From Dactylosporangium roseum (GTDB lineage: Bacteria; Actinomycetota; Actinomycetes; Mycobacteriales; Micromonosporaceae), in NCBI RefSeq assembly GCF_025264685.1, contig NZ_CP073721.1:5907501-5971500 (forward strand): a DNA stretch of 64,000 nt, in the 5' to 3' direction. Below are positions 52,696-61,254 of this stretch, one piece after another. A program made the position numbers and the translations under genes. Every line of letters starts with the position of its first letter. Position 1 is the stretch's first letter. The notes below the pieces were generated by a model. That model was not told the DNA's origin. It saw nothing but the letters and a program-made list of their open reading frames with translations, and searched no databases.

Positions 52696-53636
52696 GAGGC
52701 CCGCTCCCCCGACTCGGCGCGGGCGCCGCGGGCCCACGCGTCGGCGGGCATCGCCTTCTTGCCGGGCGCGGTCACGGTGCCGAGCACGACGGGAACGGTA
52801 CCGGTGCCGACGAGCACCCGGTTGCGCTCCACGACCAGCTCACCCGGCCCGGGCGACGGAGCGCCGCCGATGACGGTCGCCGCCGTCAGCGGCACGACGG
52901 GGCCGAGCTTGAGCCGCTCGCCGCGGAACGCCGTCCACGCGCCCGGCGCCGGGGTGCACGCCCGGATCCGCCGGTCGACGGCGAACGCCGGATCGCCCCA
53001 GCGCACCTGGGCGTCCTCGACCGTCAGTTTCGGCGCGGTCGAGATGCCCTCGTGCGGCTGCGGTACCGCGGTGACGTTGCCGGTCGCGATCCCGTCCAGG
53101 ACCCGGACCAGCAGCTCGGCGCCCGACCCGGCGAGCCGGTCGAGCAGGTCGCCGGAGGTGTCACGGGGCCCGACCGGCTCGGTGAGGGTGCCGAAGACCG
53201 GCCCGGTGTCCAGGCCCTCCTCCAGCAGGAACACGCTCGCGCCGGTCATGTCGTCGCCGTGCAGCACGGCGTGCTGGACCGGTGCCGCGCCACGCCACGC
53301 GGGCAGCAGCGAGAAGTGCAGGTTGATCCAGCCGTACCGCGGGATGTCGAGGGCGGTGCGCGGCACGAGCGCGCCGTAGGCCACGACGGGGACGCAGTCG
53401 GGCTCGAGCGCGCCGAGCCGCTCCAGGAACTCCGGCTCGCGGGGCTTCGCCGGGGTGAGCACCGGGATGCCGCGCCCGGTCGCCCAGGCGGACACCGGCG
53501 ACGGCACCAACTGACGGCCCCGGCCGGACGGCGAGTCGGGCCGGGTGACGACCGCGACGAGCTCGTGGGCCGAGGCCGCGATGGCGTCGAGGGCGGGCAG
53601 GGCGACGGACGGCGTGCCCGCGAAGACCAGCCTCAA
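52692..53636 (-). CDS. fmt: methionyl-tRNA formyltransferase
   Basis: This 314-residue enzyme formylates initiator Met-tRNA. It has LRLVFAGTPSVALPALDAI at the start, the hydrolase-fold motif HFSLLPAWRGAAPVQHA with the catalytic Asn/His region, and the C-terminal oligonucleotide-binding domain from about residue 210. TTG start at 53636 with GAGGAAG 3 nt upstream of the start codon. The gene is separated from def by a 13-bp tandem repeat. Confidence 0.95.
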   Translation of the reverse strand: MRLVFAGTPSVALPALDAIAASAHELVAVVTRPDSPSGRGRQLVPSPVSAWATGRGIPVLTPAKPREPEFLERLGALEPDCVPVVAYGALVPRTALDIPRYGWINLHFSLLPAWRGAAPVQHAVLHGDDMTGASVFLLEEGLDTGPVFGTLTEPVGPRDTSGDLLDRLAGSGAELLVRVLDGIATGNVTAVPQPHEGISTAPKLTVEDAQVRWGDPAFAVDRRIRACTPAPGAWTAFRGERLKLGPVVPLTAATVIGGAPSPGPGELVVERNRVLVGTGTVPVVLGTVTAPGKKAMPADAWARGARAESGERAS

Positions 53637-53684
53637 CAGCTTCCTCTGCTTCCTGGCTCCCTGGCTTCCCAGCGGAGCGTTCTC

Positions 53685-53736
53685 GCGGAGCTTCCTGGCG
53701 GAGCTTCCTGGCGGAGCTTCCTGGCGGAGCTTCCTA
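53685..53736. repeat. 13-bp tandem repeat, four perfect units
   Basis: The unit GCGGAGCTTCCTG runs from 53685; the fourth copy ends in A instead of G and contains the def stop codon. On the minus strand each unit carries AGGAAG, which looks like a ribosome site. A partial fifth unit lies just below 53685. Confidence 0.92.
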
Positions 53737-54282
53737 GCGGATGCCGAACAGCCCGTGCGGGCTGGTCTTGACGACCGGCGGCACATCCGGGTCGTACCAC
53801 TCCGCGGCCCGGATCTCCTTCATCGCCTGCTTGCGCCGGTTGGCGTCGAGCCGGTCGAGGAAGAGCACCCCGTCGAGGTGGTCGGTCTCGTGCTGCGCGC
53901 AGCGGGCCATCAACCCGGAGCCGACGATCTGCACCGGATCGCCGTGCCGGTTGAAGCCCTTGGCGATGACGTTCTGCCGGCGCTTCGTGTCGACGTAGAC
54001 ACCCGGGATCGACAGGCAACCCTCGGGACCGTCCTGCTCCTCCTCGTCCGGGAACTCCAGAACCGGGTTGACGAGGTGCCCGACCACGTCGTCGACGTCG
54101 AAGGTGAACACCCGCAGGCCCACCCCGATCTGCGGGGCGGCGAGGCCGGTGCCGTTCTGCTGGCGCATCGTGTCGAGCAGGTCGCCGACCAGCTTGCGCA
54201 GCTCCTTGTCGAAGTCTACGACCGCGTCGGCGGGCGTGCGCAGCACCGGGTCGCCGAACAGGCGGACGGACTGGACGGTCAA
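53734..54282 (-). CDS. def: peptide deformylase
   Basis: This 182-residue metalloenzyme has the three family motifs: GTGLAAPQIG, EGCLSIPG with the metal Cys, and QHETDHLDG with two metal His. It removes the formyl group that Fmt's product brings to new proteins. TTG start with AAGAGG upstream. The C-terminal stretch PHGLFGIR is short. It is divergent from the amidohydrolase gene. Confidence 0.95.
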   Translation of the reverse strand: MTVQSVRLFGDPVLRTPADAVVDFDKELRKLVGDLLDTMRQQNGTGLAAPQIGVGLRVFTFDVDDVVGHLVNPVLEFPDEEEQDGPEGCLSIPGVYVDTKRRQNVIAKGFNRHGDPVQIVGSGLMARCAQHETDHLDGVLFLDRLDANRRKQAMKEIRAAEWYDPDVPPVVKTSPHGLFGIR

Positions 54283-54317
54283 GCGGCACCTCTTATCTGA
54301 TCCGGGTCAATCAAGTC

Positions 54318-54323
54318 TAGTGT
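54318..54323 (+). promoter_or_regulatory. -10 box TAGTGT for a leaderless amidohydrolase gene
   Basis: TAGTGT ends 6 nt before the GTG at 54330, in the 47-bp gap between divergent def and the amidohydrolase gene. Confidence 0.45.
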
Positions 54324-54329
54324 GGCCGG

Positions 54330-55430
54330 GTGGAGACACTGCACCTGCGTGGCACCGTGCTGCCCGAGGGTGACGTCCGTGACATCTGGGTCCTGGGCGA
54401 CCGGCTCACCTTCGCCCGCCCGACCGGCGGCGCGACCACCGTCCTGGACGGCGGCTATCTGCTGCCCGGCCTGGTGGACGCCCACGCGCATCCCGGGCAC
54501 GAGCCGGCGACGATGGCGTTCGACGCCGACCGGTTCACCGGCGCCGGCCTGGCCTACGCCGAGGCGGGCACCACCCTGCTGCGCGTCCCCGGCCACCGCG
54601 CGCCGATCCCGCCCGAGCTGCGCGGCGACGCCCGCCTGCCCCGGCTGGTGACGGCCGGCGAGTGGCTGGCCTGGGCCGGCCTCGAGGGCCTCGACGGGCC
54701 GCAGACCGTGCCCGCCGACCTGACGGCCGCGGCCGTGGCGCAGGCGCGGGCGAACGACGGCTGGTGCAAGACCTACGGCGACTGGGAGCCGTTCACCGCG
54801 AAGACCCCGGTGGCGGCACTGACCGAGCTGTGCGACGCCGTACACGCGGCCGGCGGCAGGGTGGCGGCACACTGCCAGACGGCGGAGGGCACCCGCAACG
54901 CCGTCCTCGCCGGCGTCGACTCGATCGAGCACGCCTGGTACCTCACCGAGGACCTGCTGACGGCGCTGGCCGCCCGCGGCGGCGCCGTGACGCCGACCTG
55001 GTCCGGGTTCCTGCCGCTGGTCGCGGACGTCCGCACGAAGCCGGAGGGCGAGCGCAAGACGTGGTTCCTCGACGGCGTGGCCAGTCTGCGCACGGCGACG
55101 GTGACCGCCCACGAGCTGGGCGTGACGGTGCTCGCCGGCACCGACGCGCTGGACTTCGGCGACGTGGTGACCGAGATCGAGCACCTGATCGCGGCCGGCC
55201 TGCCCGCCGCGGTGGCGGTGGGCGCGGCGAGCTGGGACGCCCGCCGCTACCTCGGCTTCCCGGGCCTCACGGAGGGCGCACCGGCGGACCTGGTGGCGGT
55301 GCCCGACGACCCGCGCCGGTTCCCGGCCGTCCTTCGCCGCCCGACGCTGGTCCTGCTCCGCGGCCGGCCACTCGTCACCGCGGGCTCAGCGCACAGGTCC
55401 GGCGACCGGAGCGCAGCGGCGGACGCCTGA
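54330..55430 (+). CDS. metal-dependent amidohydrolase (imidazolonepropionase-like)
   Basis: This 366-residue TIM-barrel hydrolase has the metal motif DAHAHPG (residues 50-56), later His in AAHCQTAEGTRNAV and SIEHAWYLT, and the metal Asp in LAGTDALDFGD. The N-terminal and C-terminal parts form the usual small beta-sandwich (GYLLPGLVD; PADLVAVPDDP). Closest types hydrolyse cyclic amides or peptides, but the substrate is unknown. A C-terminal tail (SAHRSGDRSAAADA) is likely disordered. Sole + strand gene in this stretch, so probably an insertion into the core order. Confidence 0.85.
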   Translation: METLHLRGTVLPEGDVRDIWVLGDRLTFARPTGGATTVLDGGYLLPGLVDAHAHPGHEPATMAFDADRFTGAGLAYAEAGTTLLRVPGHRAPIPPELRGDARLPRLVTAGEWLAWAGLEGLDGPQTVPADLTAAAVAQARANDGWCKTYGDWEPFTAKTPVAALTELCDAVHAAGGRVAAHCQTAEGTRNAVLAGVDSIEHAWYLTEDLLTALAARGGAVTPTWSGFLPLVADVRTKPEGERKTWFLDGVASLRTATVTAHELGVTVLAGTDALDFGDVVTEIEHLIAAGLPAAVAVGAASWDARRYLGFPGLTEGAPADLVAVPDDPRRFPAVLRRPTLVLLRGRPLVTAGSAHRSGDRSAAADA

Positions 55431-55462
55431 GCCGGTCAGGCGGCCGCGGCCACGGTTGACGC

Positions 55463-55596
55463 GTGGCGGATGAACGGCGGCCGTCGGGCTGCGGTCACTG
55501 TTGCCGTATCTGAAGCACCACCGGGGGACCCTCGCCGTCGTGGCGGTCCTCTCCCTCCTGGGCTCGGTCACGACGCTCACCCGGCCGCTGCCGATC
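55463..55596 (+). pseudogene. 5' remnant of an ABC transporter (permease/ATPase type)
   Basis: From the GTG at 55463 one frame gives MADERRPSG, and after a one-base shift the next gives LRSLLPYLKHHRGTLAVVAV and then LSLLGSVTTLTRPLPI. This is the standard N-terminus of half-size ABC exporters (first membrane segment). The frame is broken and the rest of the gene is missing; a repeat element begins a short distance beyond. Confidence 0.65.
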
Positions 55597-55639
55597 CGGG
55601 AGGCGAGCGCCGAGGAGGCGTACCGCGCGGGCGTGCCGA

Positions 55640-55870
55640 GGCGTGCCGGCCGGCGCGCATTCCCCGCAATCCGCCGCCAGGCCGCCCGGGTCCATGATCA
55701 TGGGAAAGATGTGGCTGCCCCGATAGCCACATCTTTCCCATGATCATGGAGTCGCCGACCCGGAACGCCGCCGACCCGGATCCAGCGGCGACCACAAGCG
55801 ACAGACACCACCCGCGCTGCTGTGCGTCACCGTCTCGTAGCGCGACACCGGCGTTGACAGACGCCCGCAC
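55640..55870. repeat. palindrome family 1, copy D (most complete)
   Basis: Perfect 25-nt arms at 55692-55716 and 55725-55749 (core GATCATGGGAAAGATGTGG) enclose the loop GCCCCGAT. Conserved flanks run about 50 bp to the left (CCGCCGCCAGGCCGC) and 120 bp to the right (ATCCAGCGGCGACCACAAGC, then GTCTCGTAGCGCGACACCGG). Confidence 0.88.
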
Positions 55871-55928
55871 GACTTGACTACGTGGCCTTGCGCCGCTCGA
55901 CCGCCCCCCTCCCACCCCTTGCGCACGC

Positions 55929-56000
55929 CGATCTTGCAGTTGTGGTGCCAGATTTCACCGGATTTATACGGATAAGGCAGGGACCACAACTGCAAGATCG
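55929..56000. repeat. palindrome family 2, copy 3
   Basis: The left arm at 55929-55949 (GATCTTGCAGTTGTGGTGCC) and right arm at 55981-56000 (ACCACAACTGCAAGATCG) enclose a 31-nt centre with TTCACCGGATTTATACGGAT, which is AT-richer than in the other copies. Confidence 0.85.
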
Positions 56001-56044
56001 CCGCGAAGCCGGGCCCAGCGGGGGCCGAGCCGGACCAAGCCGGA

Positions 56045-56092
<48 letters not shown>

Positions 56093-56098
56093 ACAGGG

Positions 56099-58384
56099 CT
56101 ACAGCAGGTCGAGCGGGTCGATCTGGATCTGGACCGGGTCGGGGGCCTTGCGGGCCGAACGCACTCCGGCCGCCGCCTTGAGCGACAGGGCCAAGGCCCG
56201 GCCCGCGGACCGGGCGGTGCGGACCAGCATCCGCTCCTGGCCCTCGGCCGCGACCGGCACCGGGCCGAGCACCTCGGCGCCCGGCGGGAGCTGGGCCGCC
56301 GCGAGCAGTTCGGCGACCGCGGTCGGCGCACCGGTCAGCGCCGCGATCCGCACCGCCGGGGGGAAGCCGAGCTCGCGCCGGTCGGCGAGTTCGCGCGCGG
56401 CGAGCCAGCCCGGGTCGAAGCGCAGCAACGCCTGTACGACCGCGAGGCCACCCTCGGCCACGACGACCACCTGTCCGTCCCGGCGGGCCAGGGCGGCGGC
56501 GGCCATCCAGCGGCGCAGCGCCTCCTCGGTGCCGCGCAGGTCGGCCCGGGTCAGCAGGGCCCAGGTGTCGAGGAGGAGCACCGCCCCGTATCCGCCGTCG
56601 GCGACGGGCTCGGCGCCGGGCGTCGACACCACGAGCGAGGCGCCGCCGGGGACCGTGGCGAGCACCTCGTCCCGCCCGGACGTGCGCACGGGGGTGTCGG
56701 GGAACGCCCGGGCCAGCTCCTCGGCGGTCCGCCGGGCGCCGATGACGGCGGCCCGCAGGCGCCGGCTGCCGCACTCCGGGCAGGTGTGGTCGGCGGACGG
56801 CCGGCCGCACCACCGGCACTCCGGCGCCTGGCTCGCCGAGGGCAGGGAGAGCGGGCCGGAGCAGCGCGCGCAGCGCGACGGCGTGTAGCAGTCCGCGCAG
56901 GCGACGACCGGGATGTAACCCCGGCGCGGCACCTGGATCAGGACCGGGGTGCTGCGAGCCAGCGCCTCACGGGCGGCCCGCCACGCGATCGACGGCAGCC
57001 GGGCGGCGACGGCCTCGGGCTCCCGCGGGTGGTCGTGCTCGCCGGTCGTCACCACCCGGGGCATGGCCCGTCGCAACACGTCGCGGCCGGCGCTCACCTC
57101 GACGGCCCAGCCGGTCTCGATGAGCTGCTGTGCCTCGGCGGTACGGCCGAAGCCTCCGACGATCACCCCGCAGCCGGTCTGCTCGGCGCGGGAGAGCAGG
57201 ACCTGCCGGGCGTGCGGGTAGGGGGCGCGCGGCTCGGCGTGCAGGTCGTCGCCGTCGTCCCAGATCGCGACCAGACCCAGGTCGGCGACCGGCGCGAACG
57301 CCGCGGCCCGGGTGCCGATGACGATCCGGGCACCGCCCCGGGACGCCGCGAGGAACCTGCGGTACCGCTCGGCGGGCCCGAGCGCGGCGGACAGGGTGAC
57401 GTGGCGCCCGGGGCCGCCGAGCACCCAGGTCAGGGCCGTGTCGAGCCGGTCGAGGTCCCGCGCGTCGGGCACGACGACGAGCGCGCCGAGCCCGCCCGCG
57501 AGACCGGCCGCGGCGGCCTCGGCGAGCCGGGCCGGCCAGTCCTCGCCGGGCAGGGCGGTCCACACGGCGCGGGGTGCCCTGCCGTCGCCGAGGGCGCGGA
57601 CGAGGGCGGCGCCGGCCGTGTACCGGCGCCAGACGCGCGCGTCGACCGGCCCGGTGAACGGCTCGGGCGGCGCCGGCGGCGCGGCAGCCTCGGTGCGGGC
57701 GTGCCGGGGCGGCACGGCGAGCCGGAGCACGTCGGAGAGTGTCCCGGCGTAGCGGTCGGCGATGTCACGGGCGAGGGCGACGGTCTCCGGACCGGCGACG
57801 ACCTCGGGCGAGACGACGCGGTCGAGGAACGCGAGCCGGCCGGCGTGCTCGGAGGCGGCGGCGCGCTCGAGCAGGAAGCCGTCGACGAGCTGCCCCGCGA
57901 ACCGCACCCGCACCCGCACGCCGGGCCGGGCCGCGACGTCGGCGGCCTCCGGGACGAGGTAGTCGAAGGGCCGGTCGAGGTGCGGCAGCGGGGTGTCGAC
58001 GCAGACGCGCGCGACCGGCAGCTCGGCGGCGGACCGCTGCTCGGCGGACCGCGTCCGGCCGCCTTTGCCGGTGCGGCCCGCACCCGCCTTTCCGGCGATG
58101 CGCTCGGCGGCGGCGCGGGGGTTTTCGGCGATCCGGTCGGCCGGGGGTGTCACCTCGGATTCGGGAAACAGTCCGTCGGAATCCGGGCCGCCATTGTCCG
58201 AGAACGGCTCACCTTCCGCCGCCGCCGCCACTGCAATAGACGCATGCCGATTTGCGGCATCGCCGCACGCCTCGGAGGCGACCCCTCGAATAGACGCCGG
58301 GCGAACCGTTGCCGAGTGGAAAACATCGTCGTGCGTCGAAACATCAGCGGTGGAAGCCGGCGAATCCCGGGCCCCGAAGAACAT
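56099..58384 (-). CDS. priA: primosomal protein N' (PriA), ATPase-degenerate type
   Basis: This 761-residue replication-restart protein has the usual core from residue 124 (VARVCVDTPLPHLDRPFDYL), a helicase-like fold, and eight zinc Cys (CADC, CARC, CRWC, CPEC). Where other bacteria have Walker A GSGKT and DEAH, it has GEDWPARLAEAAAAG and IWDDGDDLH, so ATP-driven unwinding is unlikely; this is known for actinobacterial PriA. The first 120 residues are a low-complexity acidic extension (SDNGGPDSDGLFPESE). ATG 58384 is used; the true start could be further in. It follows metK. Confidence 0.9.
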   Translation of the reverse strand: MFFGARDSPASTADVSTHDDVFHSATVRPASIRGVASEACGDAANRHASIAVAAAAEGEPFSDNGGPDSDGLFPESEVTPPADRIAENPRAAAERIAGKAGAGRTGKGGRTRSAEQRSAAELPVARVCVDTPLPHLDRPFDYLVPEAADVAARPGVRVRVRFAGQLVDGFLLERAAASEHAGRLAFLDRVVSPEVVAGPETVALARDIADRYAGTLSDVLRLAVPPRHARTEAAAPPAPPEPFTGPVDARVWRRYTAGAALVRALGDGRAPRAVWTALPGEDWPARLAEAAAAGLAGGLGALVVVPDARDLDRLDTALTWVLGGPGRHVTLSAALGPAERYRRFLAASRGGARIVIGTRAAAFAPVADLGLVAIWDDGDDLHAEPRAPYPHARQVLLSRAEQTGCGVIVGGFGRTAEAQQLIETGWAVEVSAGRDVLRRAMPRVVTTGEHDHPREPEAVAARLPSIAWRAAREALARSTPVLIQVPRRGYIPVVACADCYTPSRCARCSGPLSLPSASQAPECRWCGRPSADHTCPECGSRRLRAAVIGARRTAEELARAFPDTPVRTSGRDEVLATVPGGASLVVSTPGAEPVADGGYGAVLLLDTWALLTRADLRGTEEALRRWMAAAALARRDGQVVVVAEGGLAVVQALLRFDPGWLAARELADRRELGFPPAVRIAALTGAPTAVAELLAAAQLPPGAEVLGPVPVAAEGQERMLVRTARSAGRALALSLKAAAGVRSARKAPDPVQIQIDPLDLL

Positions 58385-58443
58385 TGGCCGACCCGTCCGG
58401 TGCTCGGACTGGTCGGCCAACGTCGCGGGACTGGTGCGGGCGC

Positions 58444-59637
58444 TCAGGCGCCGGCGGCGGACTTCAGCTCCGCCGTGCGGGTGACCTGCTCCCACGTGAA
58501 GCCGGGCAGCTCACGGCCGAAGTGGCCATAGGCCGCGGTCTGCTGGTAGACCGGCTTGAGCAGGTCGAGGTCGCGGATGATGGCCGCCGGGCGCAGGTCG
58601 AAGACCTCGTTGATGGCCTTCTCGATGCGCTCGACCGGCACGGTCTCGGTGCCGAAGGTCTCGACGAACAGCGAGACGGGGTGGGCCTTGCCGATCGCGT
58701 AGGCGACCTGGACCTCGCAGCGGTCGGCCAGGCCGGCCGCCACGACGTTCTTGGCCACCCAACGCGTCGCGTAGGCCGCGGAGCGGTCGACCTTGGACGG
58801 GTCCTTGCCGGAGAACGCGCCGCCGCCGTGGCGGGCGTAGCCACCGTAGGTGTCGACGATGATCTTGCGACCGGTCAGGCCGGCGTCGCCCATCGGGCCG
58901 CCGATCTCGAAGCGGCCGGTCGGGTTGACCAGCAGCCGGTAACCGTCGGTGTCCAGGCCCAGACCCTCGAGCTCGGGGGCGATGACGTGCTCGCGGACGT
59001 CCGGGGTCAGCAGCGACTCGAGCGAGATGTCGGGCGCGTGCTGGCTGGACACGACGACGGTGTGCAGGCGGATGGGGCGCAGGCCGTCGTATTCGATGGT
59101 GACCTGGGTCTTGCCGTCGGGCCGCAGGTAGGGGATGGTGCCGTCCTTGCGGACCGCGGACAGGCGGCGGGCGAGCCGGTGCGCGAGCGCGATGGGCAGC
59201 GGCATGAGCTCGGGGGTCTCGTTGCACGCGAAGCCGAACATCATGCCCTGGTCGCCGGCGCCCTGAAGGTCGAAGTCGTCCGCGCCGGCACCCTCGCGGA
59301 CCTCGATCGCCGAGTCGACGCCCTGTGCGATGTCGGGCGACTGGGAGCCGATGGACACGCTGACACCGCAGGAGGCGCCGTCGAAGCCCTTCTTCGACGA
59401 GTCGTAGCCGATACCCAGGATGGTCTCGCGGACGATCTTGGCGATGTCGGCGTACGCGCTGGTCGTCACCTCACCGGCGACGTGGACCTGACCGGTGGTG
59501 ATCAGCGTCTCGACAGCGACCCGGCTGTGTGCGTCCTGCGCGAGGAGCGCGTCGAGGACACCGTCACTGATCTGATCGGCGATCTTGTCGGGGTGACCTT
59601 CAGTGACCGACTCTGACGTGAACAGGCGGCGTGCCAA
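58444..59637 (-). CDS. metK: S-adenosylmethionine synthetase
   Basis: This 397-residue enzyme makes SAM from methionine and ATP. It has FTSESVTEGHPDKIADQISD, GAGDQGMMFGFA, GRFEIGGPMGDAGLTGRKII and GGGAFSGKDPSKVDRSAAYA. TTG start at 59637 with GAGGAG 6 nt upstream. A TACACT box at 59688-59683 may be the -10 element; no clear -35 was found. No SAM riboswitch was recognised upstream. Confidence 0.97.
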   Translation of the reverse strand: MARRLFTSESVTEGHPDKIADQISDGVLDALLAQDAHSRVAVETLITTGQVHVAGEVTTSAYADIAKIVRETILGIGYDSSKKGFDGASCGVSVSIGSQSPDIAQGVDSAIEVREGAGADDFDLQGAGDQGMMFGFACNETPELMPLPIALAHRLARRLSAVRKDGTIPYLRPDGKTQVTIEYDGLRPIRLHTVVVSSQHAPDISLESLLTPDVREHVIAPELEGLGLDTDGYRLLVNPTGRFEIGGPMGDAGLTGRKIIVDTYGGYARHGGGAFSGKDPSKVDRSAAYATRWVAKNVVAAGLADRCEVQVAYAIGKAHPVSLFVETFGTETVPVERIEKAINEVFDLRPAAIIRDLDLLKPVYQQTAAYGHFGRELPGFTWEQVTRTAELKSAAGA

Positions 59638-59760
59638 TGGTGCTCCTCAGGGGTACGGCGATCGGTTATCAGGCTCCGCCAGAGTGTACGACCTGCTACT
59701 CGTACAACGGCAAAGCCCCGGGGCGAAACAACCCGGAACTCTCACCCGGGACGACCATGA

Positions 59761-60981
59761 TCAGGGCAAACGGTCGGCGATCCGGTCCAAAATCCTATCG
59801 GCAAGGTCGTCTTTGGACAGTTCGGGCAGTGCGTCGCGACTGCCGTCGGCGCCGAGGATCACCGCCTGGTTGCGCTCGGCGCCGAAGGTCTTGTCGACGC
59901 CGACCTCGTTGACCACGATCAGATCGGCGCGCTTCTTCAGCAGCTTTTCGTGACCGTTGGCGACGGCCCGCTCCAGGTCGGCGGTCTCCGCGGCGAACGC
60001 GACGAGCACCTGCCCCACGGGCTTGGCCGCGCCCAGCTCGGCGGCGATGTCGGGGTTGGTGACCAGCTCAAGGGTCGGCGCGGTGCCGTCGACCTTCTTG
60101 ATCTTGCTGGTGACGAACGTCGCCGGTCGGAAGTCGGCCGGGGCCGCGGCCATGACCACCGCGTCCGCCCGCTCCGCCGCCGCGAGCGTGGCCGTCCGCA
60201 ACTGCTCGGTCGTCTCCACCCGGATCACGTCGGCGCCGGCCGGGTCGGGCAGCGCCACGTTGGCCGCGACCAGCGTGACGCGGGCGCCCCGGGCCACGGC
60301 GGCGCGGGCGATCGCATAGCCCTGCTTGCCGGACGAGCGGTTGCCGATGAACCGGACCGGGTCGATCGGCTCGCGGGTGCCGCCGGCGGTGACGACGACG
60401 TGCCGTCCGGCGAGGTCCTGGGGCAGGCCGCCCCGGCACAGCAGGCGCGTCGCGACGGCGAAGATCTCGGCGGGCTCGGGCAGCCGCCCCTTGCCGGTGT
60501 CGGCGCCGGTGAGCCGCCCGACGGCCGGCTCGAGGACCACGGCTCCGCGCTCGCGCAGGATGGCGACGTTGGCGCGGGTGGCCGGATGCTCCCACATCTC
60601 GGTGTGCATCGCGGGTGCGAACAGGACCGGGCAGCGGGCCGTGAGCAACGTGTTCGTGAGCAGGTCGTCGGCGAGGCCGTGGGCGGCCTTCGCGAGCAGG
60701 TCGGCCGTCGCCGGCGCGACGACCACCAGCTCGGCCTCGCGGCCGAGGCGGACGTGCGGCACCTCGTGGGCGCCGGTCCAGACGTCGGCGCTGACCGGCT
60801 GGCCGGAAAGGGCTGCCCAGGTCGCCTCACCGACGAATGTGAGCGCCGCCGCGGTGGGCACGACCCGCACCCGGTGGCCGGACTCGGCGAGCAGCCGCAG
60901 CAGCTCACACGCCTTGTAGGCGGCGATGCCGCCGGCGACGCCGAGCACGACCCGCGGCCGTGCCTCGGCGTGCTGGTCCAT
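59761..60981 (-). CDS. coaBC: phosphopantothenoylcysteine synthetase/decarboxylase
   Basis: This 406-residue fusion for coenzyme A has an N-terminal CoaC decarboxylase (about 1-180; VLGVAGGIAAYKACELLRLL, active His in HVRLGR, and the PAMHTEMWEH substrate clamp), then CoaB from about 190 (VVVTAGGTREPIDPVRFIGN, MAAAPADFRP). It makes 4'-phosphopantetheine. Starts at ATG 60981, 6 nt after rpoZ. Confidence 0.95.
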   Translation of the reverse strand: MDQHAEARPRVVLGVAGGIAAYKACELLRLLAESGHRVRVVPTAAALTFVGEATWAALSGQPVSADVWTGAHEVPHVRLGREAELVVVAPATADLLAKAAHGLADDLLTNTLLTARCPVLFAPAMHTEMWEHPATRANVAILRERGAVVLEPAVGRLTGADTGKGRLPEPAEIFAVATRLLCRGGLPQDLAGRHVVVTAGGTREPIDPVRFIGNRSSGKQGYAIARAAVARGARVTLVAANVALPDPAGADVIRVETTEQLRTATLAAAERADAVVMAAAPADFRPATFVTSKIKKVDGTAPTLELVTNPDIAAELGAAKPVGQVLVAFAAETADLERAVANGHEKLLKKRADLIVVNEVGVDKTFGAERNQAVILGADGSRDALPELSKDDLADRILDRIADRLP

Positions 60982-60987
60982 GAAGGC

Positions 60988-61254
60988 CTAGGCCTCGTCG
61001 ACGCGCTCGGCGGTCAGCAGACCACTGTTGATCTCGCGGAGCGCGATGGAGAGCGGCTTCTCCTGCGGCGTGGTCTCGACCAGCGGGCCGACGTATTCGA
61101 GCAGGCCCTCGCCGAGCTGGCTGTAGTAGGCATTGACCTGACGGGCACGCTTCGCCGCGAAGATCACCAGGGCATACTTCGACGTCGTCTTCTCGAGCAG
61201 CTCGTCGATCGGCGGGTTGGTGATCCCCTGCGGGTCTGCCACGGTTCCGGCCAC
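60988..61254 (-). CDS. rpoZ: RNA polymerase omega subunit
   Basis: This 88-residue protein has the actinobacterial form: GITNPPIDELLEKTTSKYAL, FAAKRARQVNAYYSQLGEGL, EYVGPLVETTPQEKPLSIAL. Omega helps assemble and stabilise RNA polymerase. GTG 61254 is used; a GTG at 61242 is an alternative. No ribosome site is visible at either. Confidence 0.93.
   Translation of the reverse strand: MAGTVADPQGITNPPIDELLEKTTSKYALVIFAAKRARQVNAYYSQLGEGLLEYVGPLVETTPQEKPLSIALREINSGLLTAERVDEA

Noticed and set aside
59638..59760. SAM riboswitch upstream of metK
   Set aside because: No conserved SAM-I, SAM-II or SAM-IV core pieces were recognised; the palindrome GCCCCGGGGC here has no loop.
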